A stretch of DNA of 64,000 bases from Centroberyx gerrardi. Lineage: Eukaryota; Chordata; Actinopteri; Beryciformes; Berycidae. Positions 11,669-26,250 of this stretch are shown here, one piece after another. Each line of letters opens with the position of its first letter. The first letter of the stretch is position 1. Both the position numbers and the translations under genes were made by a program. The notes under the pieces were generated by a model, which saw only the letters and a list, made by a program, of their open reading frames with translations, was not told the origin of the DNA and made no database searches. The stretch covers positions 7,889,807 to 7,953,806 of the forward strand of contig NC_136017.1 of NCBI RefSeq assembly GCF_048128805.1, in the 5' to 3' direction.

Positions 11669-12289
11669 GTGAGAAACACTTTCAATGCTACCATTTATAT
11701 ACAGATAGATTATATATTATATATAGATAGATAGATACTTGATTAATTACTTCATGATGCTGATGTTTAAAAGGTTTCTTTTTTCTTTTTTAAGGTTTGG
11801 ATAAGGAATCTGCAGTGGATGAGAGCGGTTTCAGTAAGTTTGTGTTCAAGTCGTCTCAACTTAATTTTCATATTTGATTTGTAGTTGCTTTCTTTATGAA
11901 TGTTGTGTGTGCCATATCAGCAACTGTCGTCTTTTTCTCGTAGGTGCCACTATGATCGGTATAGCGGCTGCTGTTGCTGTTGCTGGTGCTGTATTTATCA
12001 CTATGATAACAGTCGTCTCTGCCCTGATAATACAAAAGAGTAGGAACAGGTAACAGCTTCAACACAATCTTTGACTTACAGCTCTCTTACAGTTTAAACA
12101 TCAATATATTATTGTCAAATTAATAATGGAGACCATGTTTGAGCCGATCGGTAGCCTCTATCTCACATTGGTGTTATTGTTAGTGATAGAGATTATCAAA
12201 ATTAAGACCAAATTTCCCATAAACCCCATTGCTTCCTGTCGCAAAGACGATGTTGCTACTTAGGTGAACATTTTCTCTTTCGCTTTACT

Positions 12290-13465
12290 GAAAAGGATGA
12301 TTTTCCATCGGCCTCTCACTTGTTCCACCATCTGTCCTCTCAAAGTAAAACATTGTAGCTGCACTCCCATAGCTCTGATGCAGAATTCTTTATTGTCTTA
12401 AAAAAACAACGTTTCCACAGCAAGCACAGATGGGATGTGCGGCTACAATTTTTTACTTTGAATCTTTGTTTCTGTGGGCCAGCACCCCACTAATACTGGT
12501 GTGTGTTTCAATCCATTTTCAAGACACCATCTGTCCTCGTCAGAAACTCTGAAAGCTTGACCTCCATTTGCACTGGAAGAACAGCTCCCTCCTTCCTGCT
12601 TTGTGCCACACAGCAGTCCAACAGATTGTTCATACTATGTAAAATGTAGAGGCTGCCAGTCTTCTCAGTGATGGTCTCATAATGTCTCAAAATGAATGTG
12701 GTAATGATTTATTGATGTTAATATGTTACATGTAGCACCTTTAAAGCAGAGGCCTGGTCTGACTACGTCCACATGATAGTTTGTTCAGGCTTGACTCTAT
12801 AAATCCTCCACCAGGTCTCACAGGGACCCTGAGAAGGAAAAGACAACAGTCAAAGAAACTCAAGAGTAAGACACTTTCATACTACTGTTATTCACTCTCA
12901 TATTTTTATTGTGTCTTCTTTTCAATCTTTACTTCGTTGTACTTTGTCATGCTCATGCCAACAGCAGATTGTATAGTTTCTCCCTACCCATCTACCTACT
13001 TACACACACATCTATTTACCTACTTACCTACTTACCTAGCTAACTACCCTCCTATTTACTTACCTACTTACTCTACCTACCTACTCTTCCTACCTATCTA
13101 CCTAAGTAACTGACTTGTCTATTAGTCATAGATCCAAGTCCTGGTGCAAAGCACATATACTAGATTTTGCACCACTGTGTACTGATATTTAGCACCTTCA
13201 TCCACATAATTGTTATTCTGAGATGTGTACAAATTAATATTGTTATAGATACATGTATGAGAGAATGTGTTAATAAGAGTGGAAATGTTTTTCCTTTTTA
13301 TCTCAAGGGCCCAAGCTTCTTTAGTCACACAGGAGAACGAACAGATCAGGCAATGACCAACTCCTCTGAAAAAAGAACAAACCAAAGACCAAACCAAATC
13401 AAATGCACACAGATCTTTGAACTTTGACATTAGGGGAGTATAGAATTGATTGGATGGATTTAAAG

Positions 13466-13507
<42 letters not shown>

Positions 13508-14700
13508 ATGCACAATCAACATACCATAAATGTGTTTTCTGTCCACGTTAACCAGGTAATGTACAGATTTACCATATTTACCTTGGCAAATGTGTAGCCT
13601 ACACTTACTGCCCCATGCAGCTTGTAAATGTGCACTTCATTCAATGTTTAATGTTTTTATATGTGTATATATATGTGATTGTATGATATGATGTTTTTAT
13701 GTGGTACATAAAGAGTTTTGTTTTTAAATGAGATATCTACCGTTTCAAAAACATGACCCCAACTCTTTCTCACAAATTGATTCTCTATTCCTAATAGAAT
13801 TATGGAACTTTTTAAAAGTTGCTCAAGTCCTTCCCAACACATTTATAGAGTGGATCCTGTATATTTTAGAGATGCTGAATAATGATGAATGTACAATTTT
13901 ACAAATATTTGATGATATGTATTTTATGTTTTTATATTTTTATATGCTTTTTTGTATGTGTTTTTTTATATATACTGTATGTCTACTGTAGGACTCATGC
14001 ACCACTGACTATAACCCTTGTTTTTGAAAATACATGAAAAAAATGAAAATATATGTCTGATTCCAGTCTTCCCATTAACTCCTCATATAACTGAGCAGAT
14101 TAAAATTTGTGTCTACCATACCTGAACTCATGTAGGGCCACTCTAAAGTTTGAAACCTCTGAAATTATATACAGACATCTAATTTAATGTTTGTATTTGT
14201 ATTTATTATCATTTCCCTGCTGCTGCCCTCGTGTGACATCATGCACTTTGCAGTATATGTTGTTGAACATGTGCAATATATTTATAGATTAAACAAAATT
14301 ATGGCAAAGATGCAATTACAGGGGAACATCAATCAATTTAACAATTCATATATGTCATTCCTGTGTTAAAGGAAATTCCAACAAGTGGAGGGTTTGATGC
14401 AAAACCCTCTTGGCCAAATATGAAATGTACTGGGTGCCAGCATGGAGAACAGTTCTGTGTGTTTTCACAAAACAAAACTGAAAAGTGAAGGGGGTCAGCC
14501 AATTGACAAAACATGGCAGGGGAATTACCAGCTCATAAATGTGAGTACAACAGTTAACATAGTAGTAACTCACAGTTAAAGTTACTGTCTGTGCTATTTT
14601 CTAACTTGCATTAGCGGCAGCTTCAGGCTAGTGAGACTTAATGAGACTTAACTGGTTAAATAAAGGTTCAATAAAAATAAATAAATAAATAATGGGTGCA
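12290..14700 (+). repeat. Tandem duplication, copy B (pairs with 2290-6260)
   Basis: Same order of blocks as copy A but without the LINE and with one terminal tail exon. It contains the last two exons of the CD200-like gene at 12815 and 13308, a (GT)n tract at about 13465-13502, and a fragment at 13728-13925 whose frame (ELWNFLKVAQVLPNTFIEWI) vaguely recalls L1 reverse transcriptase. It ends with an AATAAATAAATAA tail near 14690. Confidence 0.8.
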
Positions 14701-15952
<1,252 letters not shown>

Positions 15953-16039
15953 TCAAACACACATGCATGTGGGGGTCTGGGAGAGGAAGTGTGTCCATCT
16001 GATGAATGGGCATGTGCCTGAACTCAATTTTATACACTA

Positions 16040-16265
16040 ATTGTAGTCTCCCATTCATTTCTAATGACCGGTCATTTTTGACCGGGAACACCACAGGTGT
16101 ACAAAAGTTAAATAAAACACCCCAAATTTAATGAAAATTATCAAAATGTATTTTGTGTGTTCAGATGCCCTGTGTGGACAAAGTCATGGAACCTTATGAC
16201 AATCAGATTAAATTAAAACTTGTAAATCGGTCAAATTCGACCGGAACACAACAGGAGGGTTAATT
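16040..16265. mobile_element. Small TTAA-ended element carrying GGTCAAA/GACCGG motifs
   Basis: The right end reads ACAGGAGGGTTAA, the form seen at ends of fish piggyBac-like short elements. The interior contains paired GACCGGTCATTTTTGACCGG and GGTCAAATTCGACCGG motifs. The left end is not resolved next to the GT tract. The family is inferred from memory of similar fish repeats. Confidence 0.45.
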
Positions 16266-16346
16266 TACAACCTAGTGCACTATGATGGATCAATGAGACA
16301 TCATCTTAAAAGAGTGATAATACAGCATTGACATCTGCTTCAAATA

Positions 16347-16395
16347 AACATAACATAACATAACATAACATAACATAACATAACATAACATAACA
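16347..16395 (+). repeat. (ATAAC)n microsatellite
   Basis: About nine to ten ATAAC units in a row, inside a longer segment (about 16400-16620) that looks like a dispersed non-coding repeat. Confidence 0.9.
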
Positions 16396-16619
16396 CTTGT
16401 GCTCAGTAGAACACATGTGTGACAATCACCTTTTGGTGATATGCCACGCCCAAAACCACGCCCCCTTTTGGCCAATCGACATGAAAAGTTAATCAGTTCT
16501 TCCTTGGCCCATAACCAACCCTCATACCAAGTTTTGTGCAAATCCGTGCCCGACTTTTTGATATATCCTGCTAACAGACGGACAAACACACAGACGCAGA
16601 TGCAGACATGAGCTCCATG

Positions 16620-17858
16620 GCGGAGGTAATGACAGCACTCAGCCAGTAGAGGTCAGTCTTGAGTTTTACTGAGGAAGAGTAGAGGCAGTTCAGTGGAGAT
16701 CAGGGAAGGCAGAGCTCAGCACAGTCTCTCGAAGCCTCCTGTATGAACCATGGATTATTCTGTTACAGTTTCACATTACCTGTAACACAGGCTGCACCAC
16801 AAATACTGAGAGCCAGCTTTGATTTGTACCAGCGGACTACTATCTGTCAACGGGTAAGTTGGATGGTGAAGTTTTCAATTCCTTGCTAAGTACTATTATG
16901 GCTTTGCAACAGCTTTTGAGATTACTGCATGGTTTTAATGGAGTTTTCAATTACTTTATGCTATTTTCATAGTCAGGGATGTAGTAGAGGGTAAACCCAC
17001 CTAAAATCAGTGATCATCAACCTTTTTAGGGTGACATAAATCTTAAGGATGTAAATTCATAGTATATCAGAGAATGTAAAAGAAACGGGTCTAATTATAT
17101 GAGAATCGGGTCTTTTAAGGGAAAACCTATGAATGAATACTTAACTCAGTACTTAAATGTAGCTGATTTTTGTTTATATCGGTGGCTGTTTGCCACATGA
17201 TTATCCGCGTCATCGTTTATCCACCTTTTTATTTACCACTGCATCACCGACCTATCTTCTTCGATCTTTTTTTTAAAAGTTCGATCTACTGTATAAATCA
17301 ATAATCTTACAGTGAAACTTTGAAGAAACAAGTTGAAGCTTCTTCCGCTCTTTGTTTTACATCCTTTCTTTTCAATATCTTAGTCATTGAAGAATACAAC
17401 TTTGACACAAAATGCTTTCCTTGTTGCACCTATTATACACGTCTTTCTAAACTGGACAGATATTTTTATTTATTTTTTTTGCATGCAGTGTTCCAGGCTA
17501 TTTAAAAACTATTCTTTAACACCTGTCTTTAGATTTATCACTGGATTTTATACCCCATGTATGCATAAAATGGTATTAGTGTGTCTCTTATGTGTCACTT
17601 TTTGTTATCAGCATTTCAGTATAATATTTTATCTATTGATTGTCATGATTATTTTTCCTGTAGTATGCCTGCCAACAGAAAGATTTACATCCACAGAAAT
17701 TGAACTGATGATCTGCAGCAGCGTTTCTGTTCTCAGTGATCTACATGTGTGAAAGATCAGTTTTGTGCTTTTTCTTTACAACTTCTGTGTATTTGCCCTT
17801 GAGCAAAGCGCTTTACCTACAAAATATCAACAAACAGCAGAAGACTGTGTTTGTGAAT
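16620..17858 (+). other. Intergenic; possible non-coding first exon near 16740-16855
   Basis: No coding exon is supported. A strong donor-like CAACGGGTAAGTTG lies at about 16850. The signal-peptide exon of the next gene is itself preceded by an acceptor-like TTGGTCTTTGCAG at about 19597-19609. An untranslated first exon here is therefore possible but unproven. Confidence 0.25.
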
Positions 17859-18229
17859 AAGGCTGCAGCTAACGATTATTTGCATTATCGGTGAATCTAT
17901 TGATTATTTCTTTGATTAATCATTTAGTCTATAAATTGTCAAATACAATAACAAATGCCCATCACAAGTTACCAGAGCCCAAATTGGTCTTTTTCTGGTC
18001 TTAAACTTGCTTACTTAGTCTGACAAGCAGCCAAAAAAAACAAAGTATTAATTTTATAATGATATGAAATGGAGAAAAGCAGCAAATCTTAGCATTTCTG
18101 AAGCTGTAACCAGCAAATGTTTGGTATTGGATAAATAACTAAAACGCTTAATTGATTATCAAAATTATAGTACATTTTCTGTCTAAGTGATTACTAATTG
18201 AGCAATTGATCGACTAATCATTCCAGCAC
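17859..18229. mobile_element. hAT-like MITE
   Basis: It starts AAGGCTGCAGCTAACGATTA and ends CGACTAATCATTCCAGCA, imperfect terminal repeats of the fish non-autonomous hAT family that begins CAGGGCTGCAACTAACGATT. The interior (GCTGTAACCAGCAAATGTTTGG, then TTGATTATCAAAAT) also fits that family. No transposase is present. Confidence 0.7.
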
Positions 18230-18771
18230 ATCCTTGAGTTGGTGAAGGCTGTGTTCCTCTGATTTAGAGTGAGTCAGCATCAGCTAACACCATACAGGCA
18301 GGGCAGATGTTTGGCTAAACCTGCTGGAGTTTCACTTCAAGTGTATAGTGCTGCTACAGCCATGATGATAACCTGCTGTCAGAGATCACTGCCATTTTTG
18401 TAGTGGGAAAAAGAGGAAAAGTGATTTAACCGTTGCCCAACAGAGGCAGGCGGCATGTTGGAAACCAGATGGTTGGCGCTGTAAAGCAGCAAATAAAACT
18501 CCCGCAAAGCTCTGAAGGCTGGACCCGGTCTGTCTTGCGGCTGATTCCGGTTTCTCTTTCCGATCAAAAGCCAGTTTATGTCTGACCCCTTGCTGTTTAC
18601 ACCTCTCCTGTCTGGGATTTGATGATGATCTGACCCTACTGGCATCTTATATCTCCTTCCTCTGCCTCTCCTAAACAAGTGCGTTTCCCGGCAAGGCAGA
18701 CACAGGAGCTTTGCCACAAATGTGATTTTTATAGCCACTCAACCACTGGGCTCGGCTGGTGTCTGCACTCT

Positions 18772-18806
<35 letters not shown>

Positions 18807-19654
18807 ATGCCTCCGTCAAACCCTTCCAGTGTCTTCGGATTGCATGTTGTGATCACTTTAATGACTAATATCCTCTCATCACATCTTGCATCATTATCTG
18901 GCCACTGTAATTTCTTTGCGGTCGGTACTCAGTAGTATTGATTTTGAAATCTCGGGGCCTGGCACTGTCTAGACATCAAAGTGGCTTGTATCGTTGCCAG
19001 ATGATTATGGGTTTACCGGGGCCGGGTGCATGCTGTGGATTAACATGAAAACCCCCATTAGACCCCATGCAGGTGAGGTCTCTTGAATCAGCAGCTATTG
19101 TTGTTGATGCTGACACATTATATCACCATGGCAATCGCTTTTAAAACAAACTAGCTCTGGTCTCAATAGAGCAATGGGAGCAAACAAGCAAATTTAGCTA
19201 TAGTTATTCATCATAAACAATTATTTTCAACCAGCCCTAAGCAGAGGGGTGTAATCTATTCTCTGGACTATAATGCTGAGATGATGCTGTCACTGCTCAT
19301 GTCATCCTCTGGCTCCGTGTTTCCCATTACAGCAGCCAGTGTTGCCAGTAAGATGAGGCTGCCACTGTACTGACCAACAGCAATTCAACAAGTCACAACA
19401 CTGGACAACTGACAGGGGTACGTCTGTGTTACGGCTTTGTGATCACACTTAATTCTTTGTCAATTCAGCATCTTATTCCAAGTGTTTACAGCCTTGAAGC
19501 CTGTGAGTCAAGTTACAGTCCACAAGTGCTTGGTGTGAGATTTCCCAATCAGATTTAAGATTTTAGTTTTTTTAGGGCTCGTGTTTCTGACAGTATTGGT
19601 CTTTGCAGCTGCAGCCTGGATGTGATACTGGGTGAGGGAGAGAGTCGGTCTGCG
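18230..19654. other. Upstream region of second CD200-like gene
   Basis: No coding exon is seen. It includes a (CA)n tract at about 18774-18804 and a pyrimidine-AG acceptor-like site at about 19597-19609 just before the start codon exon. Confidence 0.4.
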
Positions 19655-22600
19655 ATGTGTGGATCCGCCCTGCCCCTGTGTCTGCTGCTCTGGATAGTGG
19701 GACTGACTGTCTCCAGAACGCAAGGTGCCTTTATTATGCTTAGCATCCTTATCTTACTTCATTACATAAATGATTCATTGGCTCACTGATTATTTGATTG
19801 GTGTATTCTTTAAATTAAATCGACTGTAGCTCCATTTCAGGTGTTCTTAGTTGACTTTAAAGCTGCACTAGGTCATTTTGCACGGTGGCGGCCACAAATG
19901 GCAGCGAGAGGAAACTGTGTCAAGTAACATGACATCATCGTGACATCATGTTTACCAAGCCAGTCTGTGATGCTTTATACTGCAGGATAACAAACAGATG
20001 AGAGAGATGTAATGTTGGTGAGTCCAGCTTTCTCTGGACGGAGCGCTGCTCACTGCTGTTTAGAAGACAGTTTGGATTTCAGTTTTAAAATTCAATTTGT
20101 TGCTTCCTGTGGGTGGAGAAGTGACCGTACCAACACCAGAGTTTTATTTGGGCAAATAGAGCAAATCGACATTGTCTCAATTAGTAGAGATGGGATGCTC
20201 TTCTCTATTTCAGCCCCATGGGTGTGTTTTCACATAAAACATCTTGCCCAGTGCAGCTTTAAAACGTCAAGCTCTCCTCACTTCTTTGAAATTGATATGC
20301 AAACACGTAACCACATGACATGATGGATACCAATTACCGACTCTGCTGCCTGCGCATGTGTGTGCCAGGCGAGGTCATAGCTCCTGCCAGTCTGCGTGCC
20401 ACGGCGGGTCATCCCTTCACGCTCGGCTGTAACATCACCATGGGAACGCACGACACCGTCCGGCAGGTGCGCTGGCTCAACATGCGCGACCAGGTGCTGC
20501 TGGCGTATCAGCCGGGCGCGCCGGTCCGCATCACCGAGCGGCAGCCCGACGTGGAGCTCACCCCGTCCCACAACGACTCCAGCTCCATCACCATCAAGAG
20601 GGTGCGGCCGGACAACGAGGGCTGCTACCGCTGCGTCTTCGATGTTTACCCCAGCGGGACGCAAGAAGGACAGACCTGTCTCAGCATCACAGGTGAGCTC
20701 GGCTTTTCTGAATCTAGCAGCTGCTGAAGAGCAAGACACTTCCACTCCAGGAGTACTGTTCATATTATTATTTTCTTATTCTTATTATGAATTAGAGAAC
20801 CCCTAACAATAGAACAGTTTTGTGTCTGTTGTTAGTCCAGATGCTTTAATCCAGGCACTTCCAAACCCCAGCTTGTCTTCAGTAAGCTGTTTGAGTGCTG
20901 CAGCTCACGTGACATTTGAACTTTTGTTCTTTATTCATTGAAGACAAAGACTCCTACAAGTGTGTTTACATTTGGAAGCAAGCCATGTAGTTTCTAAGCA
21001 GCTCAGCTGTTTCTCCATCTCTGACCTGGCAACTTGTCATGAGCAGGGTCACAGAGAATGTTTGTGTGGCTCACCAGTCCCCAGAATGCCTTGTGAAACA
21101 GGAAGTAGTAGAGGCAAAGTCAAAGCTCGCCCACCCAGCCAGCCACGGTGCATCCTGTTGTTACCACTGAACACACACACGTGCACACACATTTGCACAC
21201 ACATTTGCACACACACACACTCCCCTTTGATTACTACCAGACCCCTCCTTGTTACCCGTGCTCCAACACATAATGAATAGTCCTGTAAAGTTTTTAATTG
21301 TATACATTTTGATGCGTTTGTACATTCCAAATTCTTGTCTGACGCCAGCACAAATGAATCCAATATCTGTACCTGCTGCTCACATACATGTAACATCCAA
21401 CCACGCTTTCACATACGGCCTTCTCTGTCTTTACAGTAGCTGTTGATATGGGCAGCACATCCAGCAGCAGTACAAAGAAAAATAGTGGTGGTATAATTAG
21501 GATTAGCTGTGAGCGCGAACGGTTCCTCTTATCTGGTTTTTCCGCCTCTGTCCCAGGGAAAGTGGGCACGGACGGCAACAAGACGGCGGTGAGCGGGAAG
21601 CCGGCCACCCTGTCCTGCTGGTACAGCCTGCCGGAGAGGGTGCGACAGGTGCTGTGGAGGAAGACGGCCGAGCAGGGCGACACGGCCAGCGTGGCGTCCT
21701 ACGCCGCGCGCGGCCAGCCCGCCGTGGAGGAGGCCTTCCGCGGCCGGGTGAGCCTGAGCCGCTCCCTGGGCGACACGCAGCTGACCGTCCAGCGGGTCAG
21801 CACCGAGGACGAGGCCTGCTACACCTGCGAGTTCCACACCTTCCCAGAAGGCACCAGGAGCGCCACCGCATGCCTCTCTGTGTATGGTGAGTCTGGTCTT
21901 CTTTCTGTCTTTCCTTTCTGTCTTTCCAAACTTTGTTTATTTTGAGTTTTCCACACATGAATCAACAATACAAGAGCACTCATACTTTTTCTTTCTTTCT
22001 TTCCTTCTTTCCTTCTTTCTTTCTTTCTTTCTTTCTTTCTTTCCTTCTTTCTTTCTTCCTTCCTCCCTCCCTTCCTCCCTTCCTTCCTAGGATCTCTTTA
22101 CGCCCAGGTAGACTAACCTTTCGAGAGAACACACTAATAAAAAAGTACAAATATACAAAAACAGCTTCCCTAGATGCTCCATGGACAAAATCATCATTCT
22201 ACAAAAACTGTGTAATACTAAATTTAAACCCAGTGATCACTGACCATAAGTTTTAGGTACCAAGTAGCTTTAGGAGGCACCAAGTAGCTTTAGGAGGCTT
22301 ACTCCATCAAGATGCCTCTCGATAAGAGGTTTGCTTGCCACATACATGTGTGAATCTTAGGATAACATTCTTTGAACTGCATGTATCCTTGAACAGGATG
22401 TTGAACATCCGACCTGCTCACTCATCGTAAGCCGCTCTGGATATGAGCCGAAGCTAAATGCCTTAAATGCAAACTAAATGTAATGGTGAGTGTATGGAGA
22501 CTGATGGTTCTTTGGAGAGGCGCTTACAGTAAATTGGGATCCTGTTGTTGTTTTGGATCAAGAATTTGTGGGTGATGAGATAGATTTGGCTCCATTTTTA

Positions 22601-23246
22601 TTTGTAATTTGCATCATGGTGAGACAATTTAAACACCTAAGAACAAAAATAAGTCTGTGAAGAGGAAAATCTGTCTTATGAACTTACAAAAGGTGAACAT
22701 AGAGATCTTTCTATTACCAGACTACATGCATTCTGTGTATTTTCTCCTCCCTGGGTCATTTAAGGGCCACGCGCTTTGACACTGTGGATCTTTTCTAATT
22801 ATTTTCCGGATGGTCTTGACACAAACTGGTGATATACTTGAGAGGCTGAGAGGAAATGTTGTGAGTCAATGAGGTGTGTGTTCCTGCCTGTGAGTGTGTG
22901 CGTGCACTCGTCCTACATTTAGCACAGGAAAGGGAAGCACCGCGTGTAAAGAAAGCGCTGGCGGCCCCGCGGTGAGAGTTACTGGAGTGGGTCATTAAAC
23001 GACCGTCCTGACCCGCTCTGGAGACTCACCGCTGCGCTTTACGTCCCTTCCCACTACTTAACCCCGTCCCCTTTTTCCCTCTCAGTGCCGCTACTGTGCT
23101 GCGGAGCTGCGAACCACAGTGTTTGCTCAATGTCGTTCATGCCGGTCCGACAAAAGCTTCACCTCCAAGTGATTTTTACTCAGTCTTACAAGTCCCAAGT
23201 GTGTGAAAAACGTCCCGAAAGTGTGACCGGCTGTTGATCTTCCTCT

Positions 23247-23293
<47 letters not shown>

Positions 23294-26204
23294 GGGAGTG
23301 ATAATGTTGGCAGAGGGAGGGGTGTCATTGAGGGGAAAGGGGTGATTAATTTGGGTGAAAGCCCGGGGGATGAGTGGCTCACTGTTTCCCTAGACACAAA
23401 GCTTCTGTGTGTGTGTGTGTGTGTGTGTGTGCGTGCGTGCGTATGCTTATGCATACTTCTCCTTGCCCTGCTAAACAAGCTTTGCTTTTGTCTACCCTGA
23501 CAGAACCAAAGATCCACACACACACACACACACACTCTCTCTCACACACACACACATACACACACAGAAAGTAAAAGCTGCTCTTCCTCTGTTCTCTGTC
23601 TATAGCAGAGTTTTGTTTCCAGGCCAGCCAGTCAGGGAAGGACATGTGTCTTTGTGTCCGAGGGACGGAGAGATTGACCGGCGGTGCGCTCTGTCTCTCC
23701 ATCTCTGTCATGCCGTCACGTCTGTTGTCTGCAGGCAGCGCGCTCGGACAGACTAAATGGACGACAGGATCAGAAAGGAAATGCAACAAAAGATCAATAT
23801 TAAAAATGACAGTTGAGAGAATAACAATACTCATTAGACACGTGCGGTGCCCAAAATTCGTAACTCATTGCAATTGGATTGAAAAGTTGAATTTATTTTT
23901 ATAGTTCCGCCAAATTCTAGACCAGATCTGATGCTGTAATTCAAGAAATATTCGTTTTTTACTGTATTGCTTTTATGCATAAATATGTTGGATGCCACTT
24001 GGTATATCACCTGTCGTATTGTTATTGTAATAATGATAATAAACTTAATAAACTTTATTTAGAGAGCACTTTAACCAAAGTTACAAAGTGCTTCACAACA
24101 AACTACAAGTGCAAGGAATAAAACATGTAGTGCAAATAAATACATAATGCACTGTAAAAACACATACACAAACAAATGACAATAAATAAACAAAAATACA
24201 TAAAAAAATTTAAATTCAATAATAAATGAGGCATCTTGGCTTAAAGCAGGATTAAAGGTAAGCTTTTCGCTAAAAGTACGTTTTAAGAGTGAAATGACAG
24301 GCTAGCTAAGTCGTATTGTTGTCCAGTATACTTCACAGCACCTGTACTAAAAATGAATGCACACCTGGAATTGCCACGCATAAAAGCAGTCATCAAATGT
24401 AAACACCGAAGTCTTTCCGTAACATTTGTTTCCCCTCCTACAGTTTTGCCCAAACCAGAGGTGACCTATGTGACCTTGTCCTCGGGCGTCATCGAGGCCA
24501 ACTGCAGCGCCCAGTCCCGTCCGGCGGCAGAGATCATGTGGAACGTGGGGGGGGACAACCGGACGCTGGGACCGCCCGTCACCTCCGCCTACGAGCAGGG
24601 GGACGGCACCACGCTGGTGACGAGCACGCTGCTCCTCCAATCAGGGCTGCTCAGTGAGCTGTCCGTCAAGTGCATCGTGCATCACCAGGGCCTGGAGAAA
24701 CCCGTCACCGTGTCCCTCAATACGAGTGGTGAGGAGCTCAGATGTGTGTTGTTCTAATGGGAGAAATGTCCGACCACAACCTAAAGTCTCTCAGCACTAA
24801 TGGTGTTGGGCTCTGCTATATGTTATATATGTTTATTACACCGCTTTGTTGAATTCTCAGTTCTGATTGGCTGTACCTGCATAACAGATATCTTATCGTA
24901 TCGTAAGTCCGTTTCCATTTTGTTGATTTCTAACCAAATCAGCTCGCTACACCCTGTGCCAAAAAAACGTTACTCCTCCATTTTTTTGCGGAAGGTTGTA
25001 AATTAGCTTGAAATAAAATTATTTTAAATCAATATTGCGTATCAAATGTCCAGGGTGCCGGTCATTATTCATAGTATTCTGTTACATAATCACACGGCCA
25101 TGTTGGTAGGAAAATAACAGGTGATTGTAATGAATTAACAGGTGATTATAATCAAATTACAGCCATTGAGTTGTGTGTATGGAAAAGCACCATACTGGTA
25201 GAAAATGCATGAGACACCATAGGAATAATATGAATATGAAAATTAGCCGCTTCATGGCGATCAAGACCCTGATCCACTTCCAGTTGCGGTCTTCAATCAG
25301 CGTGTCAGGGATTATTTTGCAGTAAGGACCGGCTCGGTAGATTAAACCTTACATATGTCAAAACCTTTACAGAGCCAGTGGGATGAAATTGTATGTATTG
25401 GTGTAACAGAATGATCTGAGACCATTTCTCCTCTATGAGACTAAAAACACTGGGTGTCTAGAGGTTAGAGAAGTGGGCTTGTGACCCTGAAAGTTGTCGG
25501 TTCAAATAACGTTCTCCCACGACCGGCGAGATGCCCCTTGACTAAAATACTCGACCCCCAGTTGCTCCAGTGAAGCTGCTCAGTGGCCAAAAGTAGAAGA
25601 TTCACTCAGCAGATCTCAGTGTGTTTATCTGTATGAATTTGTATTGCCTTCCCTGGAGAAATAAAACATTTAATTAAAAAAAGAAACGGCAATAAGCCAA
25701 GAAGAAGTGATAGTGATCTGCTGGTGATATCAGGGCCTGTCCTGTCTCGGGCCAAGCCTCTTCTTCCCAATATTACCTCTGTCAATCTGATGATGCATGG
25801 GTAACATCATGTGCCTGTCAGGAATGGAAGTAATACATGATAGGTCATCATTTTTGGCAAAACTACCCACCTGCATTGCCTCAAAATGTAGCCAAAATGA
25901 GTTTAATCAGTGTTACAGTTACACAGCAACGCCCATTCTCGTCCTTCTTCCATTTAGTGCTGAGGTGCAGTGAAATGAAGGGTTTTGTTTCCACACGTGT
26001 ATTCTCAGCTATTTTAGTCCGGGGTAATTATGGCTGCTTTGAAGGAGCACTAAATCCTGTCATGTTACAGTATACGGGAAAAGAGTACAGTTACTTACCT
26101 CATGAGAAAAGCCTTATTCTCAAACCACATCGCCTCACATGTTTTGTCCAGATGCCACACATTTCACAACATAGTTCTAGAACATATACAGTATTGTGAA
26201 CTGA

Positions 26205-26250
<46 letters not shown>

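Larger units (their letters stand above)
6464..13356 (+). pseudogene. CD200-like (OX-2) gene copy with stop in IgV exon
   Basis: Seven exons join in frame: 6464-6521 (signal peptide, MTALNATALLLFLLGGFSK), 10298-10636 (IgV), 11354-11668 (IgC), 11795-11833 (stalk), 11944-12049 (TM), 12815-12865 and 13308-13356 (tail), about 318 residues if read through. The IgV exon has CD200 hallmarks: GLQN, EDEGCY-like (QDEGCYRCLF) and the extra cysteine NTCLKVY. The IgC exon has SCSATSRPAPAV, matching the CD200 CSATARPAP block. The first strand cysteine is residue 43. Codon 56 (10405-10407) is TGA where QVTW is expected, so translation stops after 55 residues. All splice sites look normal and the other exons are open, so the lesion is recent, polymorphic or a sequence error. 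The tail also ends early: TGA at 13354-13356, where the sister exon has TGG. In mammals CD200 is a membrane ligand of CD200R that quiets myeloid cells. Confidence 0.8.

Noticed and set aside
20278-20806. Long frames on the opposite strand and other register of the IgV1 exon (likewise 21529-21890, 24347-24640, 48105-48528)
   Set aside because: They are shadows caused by high GC or low stop density in the true exon frames.
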